Shown here piece by piece: positions 1 to 6,533 of a stretch of 34,707 bases of DNA. The DNA comes from Candidatus Fibrimonadaceae bacterium (GTDB taxonomy: Bacteria; Fibrobacterota; Fibrobacteria; Fibrobacterales; Fibrobacteraceae), in contig JAITFP010000042.1 in assembly GCA_031281275.1 (NCBI GenBank), positions 1-34,707 on the forward strand. Direction: 5' to 3'. The notes under the pieces were generated by a model. It was not told the origin of the DNA, made no database searches, and saw only the letters and a list, made by a program, of their open reading frames with translations. Each line of letters begins with the position of its first letter. Positions within the stretch are counted from its first letter, which is position 1. The position numbers were made by a program, and so were the translations under genes.

Positions 1-1915
1 GTTGCGAACAATCCTAAATTTAGAAAAATGAAACCAATTCACAACGATAAGCGTTATATGCCTTCTCTCTCCACGTTGCGAACAATCCTAAATTTAGAAA
101 AATGAAACCAATTCACAACGGGCGTATTTGATGTGCTCTTCGAATGACTGTTGCGAACAATCCTAAATTTAGAAAAATGAAACCAATTCACAACGCCGTT
201 AGCGGTGTGCTGTGCTTGTGCTGGTTGCGAACAATCCTAAATTTAGAAAAATGAAACCAATTCACAACTATATGTAGCTGCGATGTGAAGCCCTTGAGTT
301 GCGAACAATCCTTAATTTAGAAAAATGAAACCAATTCACAACTATGGCTTACACAGGCACAAATAGCTATATGTTGCGAACAATCCTAAATTTAGAAAAA
401 TGAAACCAATTCACAACTGACGAGGCTTTGCTTGAAAAAGAACTGCGTTGCGAACAATCCTAAATTTAGAAAAATGAAACCAATTCACAACATCTACAAC
501 TTCCTCCTCAGGTTCCTCTGGTTGCGAACAATCCTAAATTTAGAAAAATGAAACCAATTCACAACCAGTCGATGGAATACCAGCAAGGCCTTTGAGTTGC
601 GAACAATCCTAAATTTAGAAAAATGAAACCAATTCACAACTGGGACTGCGAATGCCAAGAACACTACATCGTTGCGAACAATCCTAAATTTAGAAAAATG
701 AAACCAATTCACAACGAAATTTTAATTATGCCTTATGCCTAGACAGTTGCGAACAATCCTAAATTTAGAAAAATGAAACCAATTCACAACGGAGACCATA
801 TTGGTATGTGCCTGGTAGAGGTTGCGAACAATCCTAAATTTAGAAAAATGAAACCAATTCACAACGTGAATGTCGTGAGTGCGGTTCTGGCGGTTGTTGC
901 GAACAATCCTAAATTTAGAAAAATGAAACCAATTCACAACATAAACATTCGTTGCCCTTTGTGCGGAGATGTTGCGAACAATCCTAAATTTAGAAAAATG
1001 AAACCAATTCACAACTTGGTCGCTAATATGGCAAGCGGCGGAGTAGTTGCGAACAATCCTAAATTTAGAAAAATGAAACCAATTCACAACGGCTAGTTTG
1101 CTTGTTGGCACAATGTTTTTGTTGCGAACAATCCTAAATTTAGAAAAATGAAACCAATTCACAACGGATACGGGTCCTTTAATCTTCCGTAGGTCGTTGC
1201 GAACAATCCTAAATTTAGAAAAATGAAACCAATTCACAACATAACTTCCGCCATCAACTTTTGTTGCGGTGTTGCGAACAATCCTAAATTTAGAAAAATG
1301 AAACCAATTCACAACTCAATAGTTGAGCTTCCACGCACCGCAAAAGTTGCGAACAATCCTAAATTTAGAAAAATGAAACCAATTCACAACATACGAATCC
1401 GATGCCGAGCTTCGGTAGATGTTGCGAACAATCCTAAATTTAGAAAAATGAAACCAATTCACAACCTGTAACCAATTACATCATTTAATACATCGGTTGC
1501 GAACAATCCTAAATTTAGAAAAATGAAACCAATTCACAACGGTCTAGTGCCCGCGGCGTGCCCAGCAATTGTTGCGAACAATCCTAAATTTAGAAAAATG
1601 AAACCAATTCACAACAATAGACCCAATTTCAGTGAAGCCGCTTTTGTTGCGAACAATCCTAAATTTAGAAAAATGAAACCAATTCACAACTTTTATGGTT
1701 TTTTGGCTTGCCATAGTTTTGTTGCGAACAATCCTAAATTTAGAAAAATGAAACCAATTCACAACAAGTTTTGAGCTTGGCAAAATCACAATTATGTTGC
1801 GAACAATCCTAAATTTAGAAAAATGAAACCAATTCACAACTTCGGCTGCTGGTGGTTGTTTGCTCTATCCGTTGCGAACAATCCTAAATTTAGAAAAATG
1901 AAACCAATTCACAAC
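1..1915. CRISPR. CRISPR array, 26 repeats / 25 spacers, type II-C-like repeat
   Basis: A 45-bp repeat (plus strand begins GTTGCGAACAATCC and ends CCAATTCACAAC) occurs 26 times, first at 1-45 and last at 1871-1915. The 25 spacers are unique and 29 or 30 bp long. All copies read identically except the fifth (298-342), which has one A-to-T change in CCTAAATTT. The repeat ends are inverted (GTTG...CAAC). Read on the minus strand the repeat begins GTTGTGAATTGG and continues with TTTCA, which I associate with the 45-47 bp repeats of type II-C systems in Bacteroidetes-type bacteria; this is from memory. No cas gene, clear tracrRNA or AT-rich leader is visible in the window. The array reaches base 1, so it probably continues to the left. 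On the right it runs straight into a phage-like reading frame. Orientation is not proven. Confidence 0.97.
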
Positions 1916-2213
1916 CAAAAGCTTTGAGCGTGGCGGCATTGTTCTTGTTGTCCATAATCGCAGCTTGCAAACGTTTTGCATATCTGCTGAATATTTCTGG
2001 CTTGGCTACGAAATACCCATTCTTGAACCGCCAGCCGTTTTCTAGGAGAAAATCCCTCGCCTTGCTTTCTATCGGCGGCACTTCTAGCCTTTCGCCTACT
2101 CCATAAGCCTTTATTGAGCCGTCTCGTATCTTAGAGGCTACGAGGCTCTCAAAGCTGGGTTTGCTGTTGTAAGCGGTTGGAAGCCCGACTGCCTGTAATA
2201 ATGACATAAGCAT
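1890..2213 (-). CDS. Phage-like hypothetical protein, 3' end replaced by CRISPR repeat
   Basis: This 107-codon minus-strand frame has ordinary protein composition for its first 99 codons (a segment around residues 50-75 contains ARDFLLENGWRFKNGYFV). Its last eight codons and stop lie inside the last CRISPR repeat (1890-1915), so the natural C-terminus is probably missing. It is the last gene of a same-strand run headed by a phage tape measure protein, hence the phage assignment. I do not recognise the family. The start is uncertain: ATG at 2213 or ATG at 2207, neither with a clear Shine-Dalgarno sequence. No signal peptide or membrane segment is seen. It could be an intact short gene that happens to end in the repeat, but a stop exactly inside an array repeat makes truncation more likely. 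Confidence 0.6.
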   Translation of the reverse strand: MLMSLLQAVGLPTAYNSKPSFESLVASKIRDGSIKAYGVGERLEVPPIESKARDFLLENGWRFKNGYFVAKPEIFSRYAKRLQAAIMDNKNNAATLKAFGCELVSFF

Positions 2214-2279
2214 ATTCTAAACTTAAAAAAATGCATAATTTCTATATCCATTTATATTTAAAAAATGTATATTAAGAGT

Positions 2280-2552
2280 ATGAAGATTTTACTTACAATA
2301 GCGTTGCTTGCCTTTATGGGTTGTAACAGCCAACCCACGCAAAAGCAAGTTATAGAAATGAAATGTAAGGAACTATTTAATAATGTTAGTCCATTCATAA
2401 TAGAGGAATGGATAGAAATGCCAGTAAGCGATTCTATCATTCGCAATGGCGTTAAAGAAGAATGTCCTTGCAACGAAATAATAAATTGCAATGGGGCAGA
2501 TTATTGCTATAGCAACAAATGTAGTGACGGGACTATAGTTCCTAATTTTTAA
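2280..2552 (+). CDS. Small Cys-rich lipoprotein inside the prophage segment
   Basis: The product is about 90 residues. It starts MKILLTIALLAFMGCNSQ, a short signal peptide with a lipobox-like site ending at Cys15, so it should be a membrane-anchored lipoprotein. The mature part is small and carries several cysteines near the C-terminus (CPC, then NCNGADYCYSNKC), suggesting disulfides outside the cytoplasm. An earlier in-frame ATG at 2265 would add five residues; 2280 gives the better signal peptide. It is the only plus-strand gene in a minus-strand phage block, a typical place for a phage 'moron' gene. A TATATTTA element at 2253-2260 may be its promoter. Its last 11 bp overlap the convergent gene ending at 2542. 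The function is unknown; superinfection exclusion or a lysis accessory role are only guesses. Confidence 0.65.
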   Translation: MKILLTIALLAFMGCNSQPTQKQVIEMKCKELFNNVSPFIIEEWIEMPVSDSIIRNGVKEECPCNEIINCNGADYCYSNKCSDGTIVPNF

Positions 2553-2859
2553 GTCCGCAAAGTCTGCGGATATCAGGGTCATTTATTGGTTTCCCATTTA
2601 AATCATACACATTATTGCCCCTAACATAATACATGCCTCTAGGCGCTGTGCATTTAATGTTCCCTTGTGGTTTGTTCTTATCGGTTGGAACATAGTCCTC
2701 TCGGTATTCCACATTTGGATTATAGACTTGGGGTTTAGGCGGATCATATTTTTGAGGTGGTGCCGGTTTATGGGTACTTGGTCTGTGCCAACTCGCATCT
2801 GGTTCGCGGTCTGCTTGGTAGCCTACTGACTTTGAATTTGATTTAGATTCCATATTCAT
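2542..2859 (-). CDS. Proline-rich hypothetical phage protein
   Basis: This 105-residue protein is not recognised. The first half is hydrophilic and proline-rich (HKPAPPQKYDPPKPQVYNP around residues 30-48) and looks disordered. The second half ends in a short conserved-looking segment (MYYVRGNNVYDLNGKPI). No signal peptide or membrane segment is present. It lies downstream of the tape measure gene on the same strand, with 31 bp between it and the preceding gene. No Shine-Dalgarno sequence is clear before ATG 2859; ATG 2853 is an alternative start. The position suggests a tail or tail-tip accessory protein, but this is inference from context only. Confidence 0.55.
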   Translation of the reverse strand: MNMESKSNSKSVGYQADREPDASWHRPSTHKPAPPQKYDPPKPQVYNPNVEYREDYVPTDKNKPQGNIKCTAPRGMYYVRGNNVYDLNGKPINDPDIRRLCGLKN

Positions 2860-2890
2860 AATATACTTTTATAGGGTAATTATGTCGGGT

Positions 2891-3127
2891 TCATATGTAA
2901 ATCTCCCTCACAATTCCACGCTCCTTTTCTTTAAATGCTCGGTTATGCTTGTTATTGCCCCCATATTGAAAAGTTGTGCGGCGTTTGCTATCTTTGCGGT
3001 TCTCGTGCGAAACCTCGCTCAATCCGCTGAATGAGTTTGATTTGTTTGCGTAATCATCTTCTGCTGAGAGCATAATGGCATTATAACAATTGCTCCAGCT
3101 TTGTGTTTTTTTAAATGAACTTTTCAT
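2891..3127 (-). CDS. Small basic hypothetical phage protein
   Basis: This 78-residue, charged, polar protein (many K, R, N, S) is not recognised and has no membrane segment. Its start lies inside the 3' end of the preceding gene, a 17-bp overlap, with an AAAGGG sequence just before the ATG, as expected for a coupled phage gene. Composition alone would not prove that it is coding; strand, overlap and the ribosome-binding site argue for it. Confidence 0.5.
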   Translation of the reverse strand: MKSSFKKTQSWSNCYNAIMLSAEDDYANKSNSFSGLSEVSHENRKDSKRRTTFQYGGNNKHNRAFKEKERGIVREIYI

Positions 3128-3344
3128 ATCCCTTTGTAAATTCTAGCGTAAGATTTTTGAATTCTATGGAGGCGTTCACCCTTTCTGGGCCGGATGCGAA
3201 AACATGTCTATGTCCTGTTGCTGAATCAAGCGCAATATAGTTGAGCACTTCGGTGTTGGGATACATGGGATAGGGATTAGCCGGTATAAGAAGACTATAA
3301 CCATTATTAGCCACAAGTGTAACACGCAATGTGTTCGTTCCCAT
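3111..3344 (-). CDS. Short phage tail-region protein downstream of tape measure
   Basis: This 77-residue protein starts MGTNTLRVTLVANNGYSLL and looks like a compact beta-rich domain without a membrane segment. The start is secure. A full AAAGGAGG ribosome-binding site lies inside the last codons of the tape measure gene, and only one base separates that gene's TAA from this ATG, so translation is coupled. Genes directly after a tape measure protein usually encode distal tail or tail-tip proteins; 77 residues is too short for a standard Dit protein, so this may be a tail accessory protein. I do not recognise the family. Confidence 0.7.
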   Translation of the reverse strand: MGTNTLRVTLVANNGYSLLIPANPYPMYPNTEVLNYIALDSATGHRHVFASGPERVNASIEFKNLTLEFTKGYEKFI

Positions 3345-3345
3345 T

Positions 3346-5730
3346 TTAACGCCTCCTTTCAGCTCTTTTCAGTACGGGTTCTATTTCATCCTTGAATGCT
3401 TTTTGGGTCATTATTGACGTGCTTATATTTACATTCACAGTATTTGACCGGCTATTGTTGTAAGTGTTGCTAGTGCCCCTGTTCAAGGCATTGACCCCAG
3501 CCTCGCCGCCAACCTCTCTAACTGCGCGGGTGTTCAAAATTGCCTCCCGCCCTTGTTCGTTTGCCATTATGAGTGTGTTTGAACCAGGTATCATTCCACC
3601 TCTGTAAAAATGTTGCGCTTTGATGGTGGCTAGCTGCGTTACACCCTGAGCGATTGCTCCGGCGACTAGTACTGCGTTTAAAGGGTATGGGGCAGCGGTT
3701 GCCGCTTTGGTTGCGGCTACTGCCGTGTTTATTATGGCTTGACCTGTGGCTATTTTTTTCATTGTGTCGCCGCCGGCTTTGCCGAGAACGGCTATGGCGT
3801 TGGCTACTTGATATGCCGAGTCCACATATTGGGCGCCTTGGGCTATGCGCATTTGCGTGAGTTGTGTTTCCATGCGCTCTATCTCGGCATTTTTTGCCCT
3901 CTCTATTTCCAATATCATGTCTTTGTTTCTGCCTGCTTTTTCTATTTCTGCGGCGTATTTGGCGTTTAGGCTTTCCATTTGGATGGCGATTCTTTCTTCT
4001 TCGGTTTTGGCTGCTGTTTCGCGGTAGCTGCGCAATAGCTCCTGCCGCTGCTTTTCGTTTTCTATGGATTTTTGCTTTATGGCTTCCAGTTCAACTGCTT
4101 TGGCTTGTTCTAGGAGCGCGATTCTTCTTAATGAATCGCCGGCCAGCTTTATTTCTTTGTCGTATTTTGCTTTGATTTGTTCTTCTTCTATTGCTGCTAT
4201 GTCGCTGTAATTCTTGGCGGCTATCCGGCGCAAGTCCCATTCTTTATTTTTGGCTTCTTCTGCGGCTTTTAGGCGTTCTTCGTTTTCCTTGTCCGTTATT
4301 TCTTTTAGTTTTGCGCTATGCTCGGAGGCGTGGATAGCTAGTTTGGTATCGTAAGCTGTGCCGATTAGTATTTTTCTTTCATTCAATGCTTTAAAATTTT
4401 CCAACTCCTGATTGTAGTTGTACTCGGCTAGTTGTCTTTCGGTTAGTTTGGATTTTTCATAGCTGGTTAGCCAGTCGTTTAAGCGTTTGGTTTCTGCCTC
4501 GTACATTTGGATGGATTTTTTTCTAGCTTCCTCCCTTGCTTTTTCTGCATCCGCCAAAGCTTTCTGATTTTTTTCGTAGTCGGCTACTGCTTTTGCTTCA
4601 TCTGCTGCTGCTTTTGCCGCTGCTTCGCGTTTGTCATTTATGGCTTTAATCTCACTTTTATAAACACTAAGGTCTCTCTCTTCTTTATAGTTGAGATTCT
4701 GTTTTTTCTCCAGCATTGCGACATTCGTTTTTGCTTTCATAAGGGTCAATTCATCGTTATCTAGTTTTAGCTTCTCTTGCAAAACATCTATTTGTTTTTG
4801 AGTCGTGACTATATGCTTCAGTTTTTCACCCGCCTCTAAATCACTATATCTCAATCTTGCTTCTTGTATCTGTAATAGTTTAAGATCAGCTTGGGCGTTC
4901 TGTGTATCTAATTCCCTCATTATTTTTTTATGCTGGGCGGCTTCGCCTAGCTTCTTTCCTAAATCATCTAGATAGCCTATGAAAGATTTAAAAGGGGCAG
5001 TGTCCGCTAGTGCTGCTATCATTCCCATTATATCAGCTTTTGCACGGACTGAGGCATCTTTGACTTTTTCCATTGCCTCGGCAACAGCTTCTGTATTCCC
5101 TGCAAATGCCTTGCCCTCATTTGTCATATTTTGCAATTCGCCGGAACCGCCTTTGAGCATTGAGACCATTGAGGCACCGCTTTTGCCAAACACGTCCATT
5201 GCCAGTGTTGCCTTCTGTGCGCCGTCTGGAAGTTTTTGGAAAGCGTCTGCCATTTCCATTAAAACTTTCTCGGAGTTTTTTACTGTGCCGTCTGCATTTT
5301 TGACATTTATCCCCATTTTGCCAAAAGCATCTGAGGCTTGTTTGCTGCCGCTGGCTGCATCGGATATTGTTTTGGATAGCTTGGCTAGGTTCTTATCCAT
5401 AGCCTCAGCACCTACTCCACTCAGTTCTGCGGCATGGCGCAAGCCTAGAACGCTGTCTGCGGCTATTCCTATGTTTTGGGAAAGTTTGTTAGCAGAATCG
5501 TAGTTGTTGACCATCTCTTTGCCTAGAGATAGGATTTCACTAGTTAATGCACCAAAGGCTTTGACTCCTAAAGTAGATATCGTGAACTTACTTGCAATAC
5601 TTTTTGCGAGTTTTTCTATTTGACCATCTGTTATTTTAGCTTTGTTTGATAGCTTGCTAAATTCATCGCCAATTTTTTTAATGGTTGCGGTACCGTTATC
5701 CTTTACTTCAAACACATACGTCATTGCCAT
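3346..5730 (-). CDS. Phage tail tape measure protein
   Basis: This is a tail tape measure protein of about 794 residues, which sets tail length and is threaded through the tail tube. The N-terminal 250 residues carry the typical helical region with ALDVFGKSGASMVSMLKGG, a hallmark of the family. Residues 280-640 are a long, highly charged coiled coil rich in A, E, K and R. A hydrophobic stretch follows (about 660-710, with NAVLVAGAIAQGVTQLATIKA), then the glycine-rich end with RGGMIPGSNTLIMANEQGREAIL, also typical. The longest frame begins with GTG at 5736, but GGAGG at 5736-5740 overlaps that codon. ATG 5730, five bases after GGAGG, is the better start. The gene is intact. The usual tail assembly chaperone pair is not obvious upstream. 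It is the strongest evidence that 1916-6480 is phage-derived. Confidence 0.93.
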   Translation of the reverse strand: MAMTYVFEVKDNGTATIKKIGDEFSKLSNKAKITDGQIEKLAKSIASKFTISTLGVKAFGALTSEILSLGKEMVNNYDSANKLSQNIGIAADSVLGLRHAAELSGVGAEAMDKNLAKLSKTISDAASGSKQASDAFGKMGINVKNADGTVKNSEKVLMEMADAFQKLPDGAQKATLAMDVFGKSGASMVSMLKGGSGELQNMTNEGKAFAGNTEAVAEAMEKVKDASVRAKADIMGMIAALADTAPFKSFIGYLDDLGKKLGEAAQHKKIMRELDTQNAQADLKLLQIQEARLRYSDLEAGEKLKHIVTTQKQIDVLQEKLKLDNDELTLMKAKTNVAMLEKKQNLNYKEERDLSVYKSEIKAINDKREAAAKAAADEAKAVADYEKNQKALADAEKAREEARKKSIQMYEAETKRLNDWLTSYEKSKLTERQLAEYNYNQELENFKALNERKILIGTAYDTKLAIHASEHSAKLKEITDKENEERLKAAEEAKNKEWDLRRIAAKNYSDIAAIEEEQIKAKYDKEIKLAGDSLRRIALLEQAKAVELEAIKQKSIENEKQRQELLRSYRETAAKTEEERIAIQMESLNAKYAAEIEKAGRNKDMILEIERAKNAEIERMETQLTQMRIAQGAQYVDSAYQVANAIAVLGKAGGDTMKKIATGQAIINTAVAATKAATAAPYPLNAVLVAGAIAQGVTQLATIKAQHFYRGGMIPGSNTLIMANEQGREAILNTRAVREVGGEAGVNALNRGTSNTYNNSRSNTVNVNISTSIMTQKAFKDEIEPVLKRAERRR

Positions 5731-5764
5731 AGGCACCTCCGTATGTTTTTTTTATTACTTATTC

Positions 5765-5980
5765 TTACTTTCGTATTGTTTGATACAAATCGCCATCTAT
5801 TATCTCTAAATCTTTTGGATCTACTCCATTTTTTATAAGTTTTTTTCTTTCCCTTTTCGATTCGTGCTGTCTGCAAGAATAATCCACAAAATCGAACCAA
5901 GCAAATAATAGCTTCCACGCAACCCATATTCCCCAAATTGGAGAAGTAAGAACTATAATTGCGATAATTTCTTTTAGCAT
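5765..5980 (-). CDS. Small membrane protein upstream of tape measure
   Basis: This 71-residue frame begins MLKEIIAIIVLTSPIWGIWV, a transmembrane segment of about 25 residues, followed by a charged C-terminal half ending in DPKDLEIIDGDLYQTIRK. ATG 5980 is preceded by AGAGG; a longer version from TTG 5998 is possible. A second, overlapping frame runs from ATG 6050 (good AAGGAG site) to 5721, where its TGA overlaps an internal ATG (5724) of the tape measure gene. That 109-codon frame is very rich in K and R and reads like an out-of-frame shadow of this gene, so I prefer this one. The protein is not recognised; a small phage membrane protein (holin-like or tail-associated) is possible. Confidence 0.55.
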   Translation of the reverse strand: MLKEIIAIIVLTSPIWGIWVAWKLLFAWFDFVDYSCRQHESKRERKKLIKNGVDPKDLEIIDGDLYQTIRK

Positions 5981-6068
5981 TGCGGTAACCTCTACCAATA
6001 AATATACATTTTTTTCCGCGAGGTGGCTCGGTTTTTTTGAATATTCTCATAGTTTTATACTCCTTTTC

Positions 6069-6131
6069 TTATCCTAGTAGTATTGCCCAGATGCCCAATA
6101 CGACAATAGCGAGTATTATGTAAATTTGCAT
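6069..6131 (-). CDS. 20-residue membrane peptide gene in prophage
   Basis: The frame encodes MQIYIILAIVVLGIWAILLG, essentially one membrane helix. It has an excellent GGAGGT site five bases before the ATG, and that site overlaps the last codons (CGG AGG TAA) of the upstream gene. Only three bases separate that TAA from this ATG. Two bases after its own stop another AAGGAG site begins. This tight, well-spaced arrangement makes translation likely despite the length. The function is unknown; short phage membrane peptides are often lysis-related or regulatory, which here is only inference. Confidence 0.5.
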   Translation of the reverse strand: MQIYIILAIVVLGIWAILLG

Positions 6132-6134
6132 TTT

Positions 6135-6533
6135 TTACCTCCGAAAGTCCTGCAAAATCATGTTTGCCAGTATTTGCGTTGTCAATGTATCGTAGGGTGT
6201 TTCTATGTCGAACCATGAGAGAGCCTGTAAGGTGGAAACGCCGGGAGAAACAAACCCCAAAGCCACGGCGTTCCGCACCAGAATGAGGAAATCCATTAGG
6301 GGAGTGGCTGTTAATAGCCAGGGGTTGCCGTGCACTCCTGCCTGTTTTGCGGCATCGTGCTCCAAACATTTGCAGTTCCCTGATTTTTCGCATTCACAGC
6401 CTCCATTGCTAGCTCGGCACGTTTGGCACGTCTTTGCTCTTAGAAAGCTTTTTAGGATTGTTCGGTTAGGAGGGTCATTATAGGAGTGTCCTAACCTGCT
6501 CAGGATATAATTTTCTCCACTCGTTTGGCACAT
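6135..6533 (-). CDS. Phage-like protein at prophage edge, probably 5'-truncated
   Basis: This frame encodes up to 132 residues. The part from about residue 34 on looks like a real protein: a cysteine-rich stretch (TCQTCRASNGGCECEKSGNC), then a more hydrophobic half with FDIETPYDTLTTQILANMIL. The only in-frame ATG (6533) lies 56 bases inside the radical SAM gene, has no Shine-Dalgarno sequence, and its first 18 codons are an out-of-frame reading of that gene. I therefore think the natural N-terminus was lost when phage DNA was joined at about 6480. The cysteine pattern could bind metal. The family is not recognised; its place two genes upstream of the tape measure is where tail tube or assembly chaperone genes usually sit. 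Confidence 0.5.
   Translation of the reverse strand: MCQTSGENYILSRLGHSYNDPPNRTILKSFLRAKTCQTCRASNGGCECEKSGNCKCLEHDAAKQAGVHGNPWLLTATPLMDFLILVRNAVALGFVSPGVSTLQALSWFDIETPYDTLTTQILANMILQDFRR

Noticed and set aside
494-1837. Open reading frames of 72-196 codons on both strands across the CRISPR array, with a repeated MKPIHN or VVNWFHFSKFRIVRN unit
   Set aside because: The repeat-plus-spacer unit is 75 bp, a multiple of three, and the repeat has stop-free frames, so long periodic frames arise automatically. They are not proteins.
1871-1915. A promoter inside each repeat (TTGTGA, 16 bp, TAAATT on the minus strand), as in some type II-C arrays
   Set aside because: Only four of six bases match in each box; too weak to call without transcript data.
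4979-5503. Plus-strand frame of 174 codons opposite the tape measure gene
   Set aside because: It is an antisense shadow of a clear tape measure coding region with no ribosome-binding site or family features.
6451-6464. The repeat-like 14-mer as a tracrRNA anti-repeat
   Set aside because: The match is too short, lies in a coding frame, is not followed by a terminator hairpin, and pairs with the wrong half of the repeat for a II-C crRNA in the favoured orientation.
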